DNA of 37,442 bases from Sinorhizobium sp. A49 (lineage in GTDB: Bacteria; Pseudomonadota; Alphaproteobacteria; Rhizobiales; Rhizobiaceae). The position numbers and the translations under genes were made by a program. The stretch lies in NCBI RefSeq assembly GCF_002002725.1, contig NZ_MUNW01000090.1:1-37442 (forward strand), in the 5' to 3' direction. Within the stretch, counting starts at the first letter, position 1. Each line of letters begins with the position of its first letter. Below the pieces are notes generated by a model. That model was not told the DNA's origin. It did not search any database and saw nothing but the letters and a program-made list of their open reading frames with translations. This document shows, piece by piece, positions 18,833 through 28,282 of the stretch.

Positions 18833-19720
18833 ATGACCGAACTCAACAGTCGCCGCCTCGAGATCGACGCATTGCGTGCGCTCTGCGCGATCCGCCAACA
18901 TGGGGGCGTGACCCGCGCGGCCAACGCTCTCGGCCTCTCGCAGTCCGCCGTCAGCCACAAGATCAAAAGGCTGGAAGTCAGCCTCGACTGCGATCTGCTC
19001 AGCCGGAAGTCGGAGGCTGGGACGTTCACGGCTGCGGGTGAAGACCTGCTCGACTACGCCAGCCGTATCCTCGGATTGCACGACGAGGCGCTGCTCAGCC
19101 TCTCGAAGACTCCGCTGGCGGGCAGGCTCGCCCTCGGCCTTACCGAAGATACGGCGTGTACAGATCTTGCCCGCATTCTGGGGCGGTTTCGGCGTCTGCA
19201 TCCGAATGTCTCGGTCCGCACCAAGGTGCGCATGAGCCTGGTACTGCGCGCCATGCTCGAACGCGGCGAGCTCGACGCCGCAATCGTGCAAGTCTTCAGC
19301 CACGAGGTACGCCCCGCCGACGTCGTTCTTTACCGTGAGGGCCTTCACTGGGTGAAGCATCCGGATCTGGCGCTCCCACAGGACGGCCCGATCCCGTTTC
19401 TGTCGTTCGACGACGAGTGCTTCTACCGCCAGTGGGCGCTCGACATCGGCCAGGATGATGCGGTTCTCGAAACCGTCTTCGAGTGCTCGAGTGCCGCCGG
19501 GATCGTCTCGGCCGTCAACGCGGCCATGGGCGTGGCATTGGTGAGTGACCGCCATATCGGTGGAGAGATGCAGATCATGACCGACCGACTGCCGCCGCCG
19601 CCATCCCTGGCCTATATCGTCCGCCGCGCAAGGAAATCGAGGAACCCGGCGCTGGATAGCCTTGTCGGCGAGATTGAGAGGGAGACTGGCCGGTACGGAG
19701 GTTTGGCCATTGCCGGCTGA
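18833..19720 (+). CDS. LysR-family transcriptional regulator
   Basis: A 295-residue LysR protein. The DNA-binding domain (RRLEIDALRALCAIRQHGGVTRAANALGLSQSAVSHKIKRL) is followed by a linker and an effector domain with RLALGLTEDTACTDLARILGRFRRLHPNVSV and a C-terminal AAGIVSAVNAAMGVALVSDRHI. The start at 18833 (MTELNSRR) follows GGAG at six bases; ATG 18827 and 18776 are alternatives. It probably regulates the divergent EamA exporter. Standard length. Confidence 0.92.
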   Translation: MTELNSRRLEIDALRALCAIRQHGGVTRAANALGLSQSAVSHKIKRLEVSLDCDLLSRKSEAGTFTAAGEDLLDYASRILGLHDEALLSLSKTPLAGRLALGLTEDTACTDLARILGRFRRLHPNVSVRTKVRMSLVLRAMLERGELDAAIVQVFSHEVRPADVVLYREGLHWVKHPDLALPQDGPIPFLSFDDECFYRQWALDIGQDDAVLETVFECSSAAGIVSAVNAAMGVALVSDRHIGGEMQIMTDRLPPPPSLAYIVRRARKSRNPALDSLVGEIERETGRYGGLAIAG

Positions 19721-20440
19721 TAGCGCCAGCGCAAACACCGAAAGCATACGCTGATCGGAACATCTCCGGTCTGTTCAAGTGTTCAGTCTGGGTCGTGCCA
19801 ACACGGCGCGCCCGACGCAACGCCTTTTCGAAGGGTAGGCGGGCACCCACGCGCAAGCCTTGCTCGCTGGTCTGGAGGGGCTGTCGCCGCTTCAGCTTCT
19901 GGAACCTTCGGCGGATGACGAGGGACGGGCGCAGGCGGCGCGCATCCTGGTGTGCGGTGTGCCTGGCAGCTTCATTCCGGTTGAACGGCCGAGGTGCAGC
20001 GCCCTCTGTGAAAGCACCAAACTCCCATGCGCTTTGCCCTCGGCAGCGATGGGCCATTCTTCAAAAAGGGCAACTCGGAACGTTCTGATCGAAAAATCAG
20101 GTCGGGTGGCGTAGCTGCAATCTTGGCTTGTCGAGCGTAGCAAGTTGTGAGACGGTATCGCCCACAGATCAAAGCAATGCCTCAACGTCGTAACGTGAAC
20201 TCCAGACATTTCAGTTCGGGAGATCAGGGTCGTATGCAATCTGAAATTGCGGATGGTTTGCGCCATCTCTTGTCGGTGCCTGCTTTCAATTGGCACTTCG
20301 GACAGGCCGTGAGCGAAACGCCCGGACAGGCGTGCGCCGCCGTCAAGCAAATTCCCGGTCATGGATGCCAGTTTTGGTGAGGCGCACGTTCACGCGTGTG
20401 GGCCGGGGATCATTTCTGTTCAACCTAGCAAAGGAAAGCC
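19721..20440. other. 720-base gap without a recognised gene
   Basis: Between the LysR gene and the second arylsulfatase. Several short frames run through it on both strands, and one minus-strand frame (about 19892-20362) gives a protein-like but unrecognised translation (IRTFRVALFEEWPIAAEG). No start, ribosome-binding site or domain supports a gene. The last ~100 bases hold the arylsulfatase leader with an AAAGGAAAG site. The region could be a decayed gene or mobile remnant. Confidence 0.35.
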
Positions 20441-22126
20441 ATGATGGATGCCGATAAGCCCTGCAATTCAGCAGACCAGCCGTCCACAGCAGCCCCAGGC
20501 GAAGCGACATCGTGCTCTGACCAGAATCTGGCAAGTCGGGCGAAGCTGACCCGGCGCGGCGTGCTGCTCAACGGCGTGGCCCTGGCGACGGCTTCGGCCC
20601 TCGGTGCCGTCGCGCCAGGCCAGCGCGCGGAGGCGCAAACGCAGTCCTCGGCAACACCCGGAGCCAAACCAAACATTCTCGTCATCATGGGGGATGATGT
20701 CGGTTACTGGAACATCAGCGCCTTTCACCGTGGGGTGATGGGCTACAACACCCCCAACATCGATCGCCTGGCCAAGGAAGGCGGGCAACTGACGAGCTAC
20801 TACGCACAGCAAAGCTGCACGGCGGGGCGATCCGCCTTTATTACGGGGCAGATGCCGTTCCGCACGGGTCTGAGCAAGGTCGGGCTGCCGGGCGCGGATT
20901 TGGGCTTGCAGAAGGAAGACCCGACCATCGCGGAACTGCTGAAGCCGTTGGGCTACATGACCGGGCAGTTCGGCAAGAACCACCTTGGCGACAAGGACGA
21001 GTTCCTGCCAACCAATCACGGCTTCGATGAGTTCTTCGGCAATCTCTATCATCTCAACGCCGAAGAAGAGCCGGAAAACCCCGACTATCCAAAAAATCCC
21101 GACTTTAGAAAGAAGTACGGACCACGTGGGGTGATCAGGGCCACGGCGGATGGCAAGATAGAAGATACGGGGCCGCTCACGACGAAGCGAATGGAAACGA
21201 TTGACGAGGAAACGCTCGCGGTCACCCAGGATTTCCTCACCCGCGCCAAGCAGGAAGACAAGCCGTTCTTCGTATGGTTCAACACGACGCGCATGCACAA
21301 CTTTACCCATGTCAAGGAAGCCAACCTCGGCAAGACCGGGCTTGGTTTCTATGCGGACGGCATGGTCGAGCATGATGCGCTGGTGGGGAAACTGCTGGAC
21401 ACCGTCGATCAGCTAGGACTCACCGAGAACACGATCGTGATCTATACGACCGACAATGGGCCGATGGTCTGCCTGTTTCCGGATTCCGGCACCACCCCGT
21501 TTCGAGGCGAAAAGAACACCAATTGGGACGGGGGCTGGCGCGTGCCGGCCTTGGTGCGCTGGCCGGGCACGGTCGAACCGGGCACGGTCTTCAACGGTCT
21601 CTTTGCCGGGGAAGACTGGTTGCCGACGTTCCTCGCTGCGGCCGGCGTCCCTGATATCAAGGAGAAGCTCCTCGCCGGCCACGATGCGGGCAACAAAAGC
21701 TTCAAGGTTCATCTCGATGGCCACAATCAGATGGATTATCTGTCTGGAAAAAGCCCGGAGACCGCACGCAAGTCGTTTTTCTACTTCAGCGATGACGGTG
21801 ACCTGCTGGCCCTTCGCTACGAGAACATGAAAATACACTTCATGATCCAGGAGGCGACGGGCATCGATGTCTGGCGTCACCCCTTTACAACGTTGCGCGC
21901 GCCCATTTTCTTCGATCTCAGCATCGATCCGGGAGAACGCGGCCAGGAGGGGATGGGATATAACGACTGGTGGTATCGCAGGGCATTCTATGCAGTTCCG
22001 GCTCAAACGGTGGTCGGGCAGACCCTGGCGACCTTCAAGGATTTCCCGCCCCGCCAGAAGCCTGCGAGCTTCACGGTTGATCAGGCGATGGAGGCGCTGA
22101 CGCAGTCAATCGGAGGCAGCAAGTAG
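20441..22126 (+). CDS. Arylsulfatase (type I, formylglycine-dependent), Tat-exported
   Basis: A 561-residue sulfatase with a long N-terminal leader. A twin-arginine signal LTRRGVLLNGVALATA lies at about 36-51, so export to the periplasm would be by Tat, with cleavage near QRAEAQ. The metal-binding PNILVIMGDDVGYW (Asp85, Asp86) and the formylglycine site CTAGRSAFITG (Cys126 in C-x-A-x-R) are intact, with later motifs GKNHLGD, TTDNGP and FRGEKNTNWDGG. The A in C-T-A-G-R is a natural variant of the C-x-P/A-x-R consensus. It lacks the C-terminal beta extension of the 796-residue enzyme in this window. The start at 20441 (or 20444) follows AAGGAA. No transporter or activating enzyme is adjacent. 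Substrate unknown. Confidence 0.93.
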   Translation: MMDADKPCNSADQPSTAAPGEATSCSDQNLASRAKLTRRGVLLNGVALATASALGAVAPGQRAEAQTQSSATPGAKPNILVIMGDDVGYWNISAFHRGVMGYNTPNIDRLAKEGGQLTSYYAQQSCTAGRSAFITGQMPFRTGLSKVGLPGADLGLQKEDPTIAELLKPLGYMTGQFGKNHLGDKDEFLPTNHGFDEFFGNLYHLNAEEEPENPDYPKNPDFRKKYGPRGVIRATADGKIEDTGPLTTKRMETIDEETLAVTQDFLTRAKQEDKPFFVWFNTTRMHNFTHVKEANLGKTGLGFYADGMVEHDALVGKLLDTVDQLGLTENTIVIYTTDNGPMVCLFPDSGTTPFRGEKNTNWDGGWRVPALVRWPGTVEPGTVFNGLFAGEDWLPTFLAAAGVPDIKEKLLAGHDAGNKSFKVHLDGHNQMDYLSGKSPETARKSFFYFSDDGDLLALRYENMKIHFMIQEATGIDVWRHPFTTLRAPIFFDLSIDPGERGQEGMGYNDWWYRRAFYAVPAQTVVGQTLATFKDFPPRQKPASFTVDQAMEALTQSIGGSK

Positions 22127-22510
22127 AGGCGACTGACCAGTCGTCCAACGCTCACCCGACGCGCATCGCGACATCCGAACGGACGTTGTGTGATGCGTGT
22201 CGGGCCAAAGTTCCGGATCTATCCTCGGTCGCTGGCGGATTTGGCGACCCTGGCCGGTCCCCGGATGGCCGCTTTCGACGCAGGCGGCCATCGTGCCGAC
22301 GCCGCCAAATCAGCAGCCCGACGCGGCTAATGCATCTTCTTCGCGCCGGATGTGCCGAACGCCTTTGAAGCGTTGAGCGATGACGGTGCACGCGATCGCC
22401 GGACCTGTGCCTTTTGATGCGGCAGCAACATCGACCCGGTCCGGCTCGCAGCCGTGGTGCAGGCTCCGCATCCATCTCCGTTAAAATTTCAACCATCCGT
22501 CAAAATCGCC

Positions 22511-22539
22511 TTGACGCTTCCGCCGCGCTTGACTAGAAG
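22511..22539 (+). promoter_or_regulatory. Likely promoter of the TetR gene
   Basis: TTGACG, 17-base spacer, TAGAAG: close to the sigma70 consensus. The TetR palindrome starts 10 bases after the -10 element, at the expected transcription start, so binding there would block initiation. A second TTGACT at 22529 is an alternative -35. Confidence 0.45.
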
Positions 22540-22549
22540 AATGCGAACC

Positions 22550-22563
22550 GTACCGTACGGTAC
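22550..22563. promoter_or_regulatory. TetR-family operator candidate
   Basis: A perfect 14-base palindrome GTACCGTACGGTAC, 18 bases before the GTG start of the TetR gene. Its size and form resemble operators of TetR-family proteins and suggest autoregulation. Confidence 0.6.
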
Positions 22564-22581
22564 TGAATTGGGTGGAGCCAA

Positions 22582-24445
<1,864 letters not shown>

Positions 24446-24461
24446 GCCTTACTGCATCATT

Positions 24462-24555
24462 CCTTAAATCGGAATCGATTTAAGGAGAGAATTATGCAGC
24501 AAGTCCAAAGTGTTACAGCGTCCTTTGCGCGTCATCTTTGACGCGCGGCGCTGTA
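24462..24555 (+). repeat. Complete two-palindrome mosaic element (RIME1-like)
   Basis: First palindrome: perfect 10-bp arms ccttaaatcg/cgatttaagg with a GAAT loop (24462-24485). A 28-base linker includes an in-frame ATG run. Second palindrome (24514-24555): outer arms tacagcg/cgctgta, inner arms gcgcgtca/tgacgcgc, loop TCTT. Two palindromes in ~95 bases match the published architecture of rhizobial intergenic mosaic elements. Partial copies occur at 800-840, 1394-1427, 23251-23287 and 23299-23333. Confidence 0.75.
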
Positions 24556-24574
24556 GCGGACAGTCGAATGAAGG

Positions 24575-24604
24575 AGCCGGGGCGAAAGCCCCGGCTTTTC
24601 TGTT
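24575..24604 (+). terminator. Intrinsic terminator of ilvC
   Basis: Perfect 9-bp arms agccggggc/gccccggct with a GAAA loop, followed by TTTTCTGTTT. A classic rho-independent terminator. Confidence 0.9.
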
Positions 24605-24721
24605 TGAGGCAAGGTGTATCCGGTGATCGTCGCGGGAACATCCACCGGCAAGCGGCTGCGCCTCACAGACGCCATTCTTCCCGGTATTCAACAGAGGCTT
24701 CCACGCCGAGGGAGAGCCTTG

Positions 24722-25174
24722 ATGAAATCCTATCTGACGGAGCTGCGCGGTCTGATCGGAAACCGTTTGCTCCTGCTTCCCTCCGTCGCCGCCGTCATCC
24801 ATGACCACGCGGGCAATCTGCTTCTGCAGGAGAAAGCTTCCGGCGAGGGATGGAGCCTGCCTGCCGGCGCAATCGAACCCGGCGAGACGCCGGCGGAGGC
24901 CGTCATTCGAGAGGTGATGGAGGAGACAGGCCTGGCCGTCACTCCTGCCGTCATTCTCGGCGTCTTCGGCGGGCGGGAATTTCGCTATACCTACCCGAAT
25001 GGCGATCAGGTCGAGTATGTCGTCACGCTGTTCGGGTGCCGGGTTGTCGAAGACGGAGGAGCGTGGACAGACGACGAGACGCGATCACTGCGATATTTTG
25101 CGCGCGATCAGATGCCGCCGCTCGCATTGCCATACCCCGCTTCGGTTCTGTTCTCTTATACCAAGTCTCGATGA
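24722..25174 (+). CDS. NUDIX hydrolase
   Basis: A 150-residue NUDIX enzyme that cleaves a nucleoside-diphosphate-linked substrate. The Nudix box is complete: Gly49, Glu55, then RE(63-64), EE(67-68), TGL, within GAIEPGETPAEAVIREVMEE. Other fold elements are SVAAVIHDHAGNLLLQEKASG and WSLPAG. It ends in FSYTKSR, whose codons lie inside a 52-bp palindrome; the palindrome therefore supplies the last codons and the stop, and the original C-terminus may have been different. ATG 24722 follows GGGAGAG at proper spacing. Confidence 0.9.
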   Translation: MKSYLTELRGLIGNRLLLLPSVAAVIHDHAGNLLLQEKASGEGWSLPAGAIEPGETPAEAVIREVMEETGLAVTPAVILGVFGGREFRYTYPNGDQVEYVVTLFGCRVVEDGGAWTDDETRSLRYFARDQMPPLALPYPASVLFSYTKSR

Positions 25175-25210
25175 TAGGAACCTATAGGTTTCTATCATCG
25201 AGACTTGGTA
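25159..25210. repeat. 52-bp near-perfect palindrome
   Basis: Each half is 26 bases and the halves meet without a spacer at CCTATAGG. The only unpaired position is 25178/25191 (G opposite T). It spans the last five codons and the stop of the NUDIX gene and abuts the sulfatase-like remnant. It would form a very stable hairpin in RNA or a cruciform. Two head-to-head terminal repeats of a lost insertion is one explanation. Confidence 0.85.
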
Positions 25211-25212
25211 CT

Positions 25213-25320
25213 AGGGATCCAACTGCATATCCGTTCACCGGCACGGTGAAGAAGGCGCTGGTCGATGTCACCGCGGTCGAGGATATGGCGGCGAAAATGA
25301 AGGTGTATCTGTCGCGGCAA
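25213..25320 (+). pseudogene. Probable arylsulfatase 3'-end remnant
   Basis: The reading frame gives YPFTGTVKKALVDVTAVEDM then AAKMKVYLSRQ. FTGTVKK followed by a beta strand matches the C-terminal end of long arylsulfatases (the intact enzyme here ends FNGEIAKLTVNLQP). It has no start, begins right after the 52-bp palindrome and runs on past the expected stop, so it looks like a gene end left after a deletion or insertion. A strong terminator follows, as expected for a former gene 3' end. The sulfatase assignment rests on a short stretch. Confidence 0.45.
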
Positions 25321-25360
25321 CGAGCGCCGCCCACGGGGCGACCACCGCAGAAACGAAGGA

Positions 25361-25392
25361 AGCCGGGGCGTCCGCCCCGGCTTTCCCTTTTG
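25361..25392 (+). terminator. Intrinsic terminator after the sulfatase remnant
   Basis: Arms agccggggcg/cgccccggct, two-base centre, then TTCCCTTTT. It is nearly the same stem as the ilvC terminator at 24575. It now serves the NUDIX transcript. Confidence 0.85.
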
Positions 25393-25542
25393 AGCCAATG
25401 GCCGTGAAGGCCAGATTTCAGTCCAGACTCTTGGCTTGAAGCAGCAGCGCTTACGCCTTGCTGCAAGAGGATGGTCTTTCGAAGTCTGCATTTCGGGGTG
25501 GGCAGTGCGCCCGGTTTGGGCAATGTGCGCCCGGCACTGCCG

Positions 25543-25788
25543 TTATCGCATGGCTGTGAAGGTGGTAGGCGGTACTTGCAAGGCAGCGGCGATGCGCTGC
25601 AGCTTGACGGGATCGGTATCTGCGCCGAGTTCGACCTTGGAAATTTCGGTTTCCGTCAGGCCTGTGGTCACCGACATTTCATCGACAGTGTAGCCGTGGG
25701 ATTCACGCGAACGCTTTACAGCGGCTCCGATGCTGACGCGAGATACGGTGGCGTCGGTAGCCTTATTCAGATTTTTCTTAAAGGACAT
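25543..25788 (-). CDS. Small XRE-type (Cro/CI) regulator
   Basis: An 81-residue single-domain helix-turn-helix protein. The HTH spans about residues 20-75 (IGAAVKRSRESHGYTVDEMS, TGLTETEISKVELGADTDP). The Lys/Asn-rich N-terminus is short and no C-terminal domain exists, so it probably acts as a small DNA-binding protein or partner. The ATG at 25788 follows an ideal AAGGAGA. Its own upstream region has a likely promoter (25891-25918) and a 7-bp inverted repeat (25812-25831), consistent with autoregulation. Target genes unknown; it sits alone between the NUDIX region and the LacI gene. Confidence 0.85.
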   Translation of the reverse strand: MSFKKNLNKATDATVSRVSIGAAVKRSRESHGYTVDEMSVTTGLTETEISKVELGADTDPVKLQRIAAALQVPPTTFTAMR

Positions 25789-25811
25789 GAAGTGTCTCCT
25801 TCGTTGGTCCA

Positions 25812-25831
25812 CCGACAAGGAGTTTTGTCGG
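25812..25831 (-). promoter_or_regulatory. Inverted repeat in the XRE gene leader
   Basis: Arms ccgacaa/ttgtcgg with a 6-base spacer GGAGTT, 24 bases before the ATG. A candidate operator for the XRE protein, or a small mRNA hairpin next to the ribosome-binding site. Confidence 0.45.
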
Positions 25832-25890
25832 GTGAAGGGGGCCCGAAAATATCGTGCGACTCGAACAATGAGTGGCGTTCAGGCTTCGCT

Positions 25891-25918
25891 AATATAGCCA
25901 GGGCGATCGTCAAGGCAA
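25891..25918 (-). promoter_or_regulatory. Likely promoter of the XRE gene
   Basis: On the minus strand TTGCCT, 16-base spacer, TATATT. The predicted transcript start gives a leader of about 95 bases that includes the inverted repeat. Confidence 0.4.
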
Positions 25919-26125
25919 GTTGGCCAGAGCATTTTTGAGTGGATAGAGCGGCGTCACCGGCCAGTAAGGGGGCGGTCAACCCGAGGAAAAATCGTTTGTA
26001 AACCTTACGATACAGGCTGCCGGGCGAGACGGGCGCACCCGAAAAAAAGTGATGCTGAGGGCCCGATCTGGATGGAAAATAGCGCCTGTTCCGAAAAAAA
26101 ATGCCACCGGTAAGCGGCTCTACGA

Positions 26126-27130
26126 TCAAAGATTTTCAGATGTCACGGTGAGGAAGCGCACAGGCTCGGTGCTGACCTCTACATCCATGAGGCCGAGACA
26201 TTTCAAGGTCAGGTCGATCGAGCGCCGGGCCTGGATCTCCGGCGCCTGATCAAGCACGATTGCCATCAGCCGCTGGCGCAGATAGCGCCGCGTCTGGTCG
26301 GTCAGTTCATGGCCGACCCAGAAGATTCTGTCTCTGACCCTGCCGCTCAACACCTTGGCGACACCCTTGTTGTCGCCGCCGGCGCTGTAGACGCCGATAG
26401 TGTCGGGGTCGCGGGCAAGGGCCTTGCCCAGAAGCTCCATCGCATCGTGTTCGTCATCGCGGTCGAACATCACTTCGGTGAAGCGGTGAGCGGGGTTTCC
26501 CTGTTCGGCGAGGTAAGTGGAAAAACCGCGGATGCGCTCCTTGTGGTTCTCGTAGGCGCCGCTGTGGCAAAGCGCGACGAAGGCGCCGGCGCGCGCCGAC
26601 AGCATCTGCGACATGTAGTGGGCGGCGGTGCGCCCGGCGGCGTAATTGTCGATGCCGACATAGGGCAGTTCCGGTGCGGGGCGGGTCATGATCTGGACGA
26701 CGGGAATACCGAGGCTTGCTGCCTTCCTGACACTCTCGACCACGTCGGGGTGATCCGGCGCCACCACGATCAGCGCCGAGCGCCGCAGCTTCGGATTGGC
26801 GACGATGCGGGCGAAGTCCGCCGGGTCGTTTTCGCGGGCAAAGGTGCGGTGAACGGCGATGCTGTGGTCGAGCGATGCGGCGATACGCTCGAAGGCCTCA
26901 TTCATGCGCGAGTAGAAGCTGGTTTCCGGGCGAACGAGAATGACCTCGATGCGGATGACGCCGCGATGGGGTTCGGGCAGGGTGCGGCCATAGCCGAGTT
27001 TTCTGACGGCAACGAGGACCTTCTCGACCGTTTCCGGCCGCACGCCGCCGCGGCCGTTCAGCACGCGCTCGACCGTGGCCGTGCCGACGCCGGCTGCATC
27101 AGCCACATCCTTCAACGTCTTCTTCGCCAC
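26126..27130 (-). CDS. LacI-family transcriptional regulator
   Basis: A 334-residue LacI/GalR protein. The DNA-binding part is KKTLKDVADAAGVGTATVERVLNG, with a variant hinge region (GGVRPETVEKV...) and recognition helix residues (TATVER) instead of the common TVSR pattern. The sugar-binding domain resembles periplasmic sugar-binding proteins (LPYVGIDNYAAGRTAAHYM). The start is GTG at 27130, chosen because GGAG lies six bases upstream; GTG 27136 would have almost no spacing. Divergent from the TIM-barrel/Gfo operon with a perfect 18-base palindrome between; it likely represses that operon until a sugar is bound. Confidence 0.92.
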   Translation of the reverse strand: MAKKTLKDVADAAGVGTATVERVLNGRGGVRPETVEKVLVAVRKLGYGRTLPEPHRGVIRIEVILVRPETSFYSRMNEAFERIAASLDHSIAVHRTFARENDPADFARIVANPKLRRSALIVVAPDHPDVVESVRKAASLGIPVVQIMTRPAPELPYVGIDNYAAGRTAAHYMSQMLSARAGAFVALCHSGAYENHKERIRGFSTYLAEQGNPAHRFTEVMFDRDDEHDAMELLGKALARDPDTIGVYSAGGDNKGVAKVLSGRVRDRIFWVGHELTDQTRRYLRQRLMAIVLDQAPEIQARRSIDLTLKCLGLMDVEVSTEPVRFLTVTSENL

Positions 27131-27182
27131 CTTCACCTCCAGATCCGCAATGTCAGATCAGCACCCGCGGCGCGCGCGGTCA

Positions 27183-27200
27183 ATGATCAAATTTGATCAT
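27183..27200. promoter_or_regulatory. LacI-family operator candidate
   Basis: Perfect 18-base palindrome atgatcaaatttgatcat between the divergent LacI gene and the sugar operon, 53 bases from the LacI start. The centre is AATT rather than the CG common for LacI operators, in line with the variant recognition helix. Confidence 0.65.
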
Positions 27201-27332
27201 CGAAGCATTGGAATCGGGCTGTGGGGCAGGGCTATCGTGTTGGCAATTCGGGAGGAGACACCGAAGTTCGAAACGATCCCGCGAAGGATCATCCCGCCGC
27301 GCTCATGGCCAAGGGATGATGGAGGAGCCCCC

Positions 27333-28241
27333 ATGAAAATCGCACTCGACCCCCATATGCATCGCCACCTGCCGCTGGATCAGCTTTGCCGCAAGGCGGC
27401 GGACCTTGGCTACGACCATATCGAGCTATCGCCGCGCGACGATTTTTTGCCCTGGTGGGTGCGGCCGAGGGCGCACAAGGAGCGCATCCGTGAATTCAAG
27501 AAGGCGCTGGCCGACCACGGCGTCAAGCTCGCCTCGCTGTTGCCGATGTACCGCTGGGCAAGCCCGCATGAGGACGAGCGACAGGCGGCAGTGCGCTACT
27601 GGAAGGAAGCGATCCGCATCGCCGTCGAGATGGATTGCGACACGATGAATTCGGAGTTCGGCCGCGGGCCTTCGCCGGATCGCGGCCATCGGTCGAGCTG
27701 CTGCGGCGGCATGCACAGCCACGAGCACAGCGAGGCGGCGTGGTGGCGCTCGATCGAGGAGCTTGTGCCGGTGTTCGAAAAGGAGGGGGTGACGCTCAAC
27801 ATGGAGCCGCACCCGGAAGACTGGTGCGAGACGCTGCATCCGGCGATCGACATGCTGAAGACCATCGGCTCCGACAACGTCAAATTCCTCTACTGCGCGC
27901 CGCACACCTTCTACTTCGGCGACGACATGGCGAAGATGATCCGCGACGCCGGGCCTTTGATCAACCACGTGCACGTGGCCGATACCTATAATCACAAGGC
28001 TTCCTCGGGCCTGCGCTACATCGTCAATCCACCGGGCGCCAAGGTGACGATCCACCAGCACATGGACATGTACCAGGGCGAGATCGACTGGGACGTGTTC
28101 TTCTCCTCGCTCGCAGACGTCGGCTTCGACGGCATCGTCACGGCCTGCGTTTTCGGCTGGGAGGAAAGGGCCGACCAGTCCGGCCGCTTCATGCGCGCCG
28201 AGATCCAGAAATACGTCGACAAATACTGGAAGCGCGGCTGA
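27333..28241 (+). CDS. Sugar phosphate isomerase/epimerase (TIM barrel, AP endonuclease 2 family)
   Basis: A 302-residue TIM-barrel enzyme, cytoplasmic. Conserved metal and fold motifs are LGYDHIELSPRDD (~25-37), DTMNSEFG with Glu108, TLNMEPHPEDW (Glu158, His160) and NHVHVADTYNHK. It resembles IolE/IolH-like isomerases of inositol and related pathways. A Cys/His-rich stretch around residues 121-132 (SSCCGGMHSHEH) is unusual and could add a metal site. ATG 27333 follows GGAGGAG; the upstream extension is rejected. First gene of a three-gene operon with the next TIM-barrel gene 41 bases downstream. Confidence 0.85.
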   Translation: MKIALDPHMHRHLPLDQLCRKAADLGYDHIELSPRDDFLPWWVRPRAHKERIREFKKALADHGVKLASLLPMYRWASPHEDERQAAVRYWKEAIRIAVEMDCDTMNSEFGRGPSPDRGHRSSCCGGMHSHEHSEAAWWRSIEELVPVFEKEGVTLNMEPHPEDWCETLHPAIDMLKTIGSDNVKFLYCAPHTFYFGDDMAKMIRDAGPLINHVHVADTYNHKASSGLRYIVNPPGAKVTIHQHMDMYQGEIDWDVFFSSLADVGFDGIVTACVFGWEERADQSGRFMRAEIQKYVDKYWKRG

Positions 28242-28282
28242 GCCGAAGCCTGCCAACACCCCATCGATTGAGGAATGAAGCC

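Larger units (their letters stand above)
22127..22581. other. Intergenic region upstream of the TetR gene
   Basis: No gene is supported in the first ~370 bases. The last 80 bases are the promoter of the TetR gene, with TTGACG at 22511-22516, a 17-base spacer and TAGAAG at 22534-22539, followed by the operator palindrome listed separately. Confidence 0.45.
25789..26125. other. Regulatory region between the XRE and LacI genes
   Basis: About 340 bases. The left part is the XRE promoter and leader (see separate entries). The right part, with three A-runs near 26042-26101, is the downstream side of the lacI-type gene. No gene is supported. Confidence 0.45.

Noticed and set aside
20010-20130. Possible RNA gene before the Tat sulfatase
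   Set aside because: No tRNA-like arms, no conserved CCA context, and no stable long stem were found.
24494-24541. 15-codon frame inside the RIME-like element after ilvC
   Set aside because: The ATG follows AAGGAGAG, but the frame is made of repeat sequence and such frames recur with the element; not evidence for a gene.
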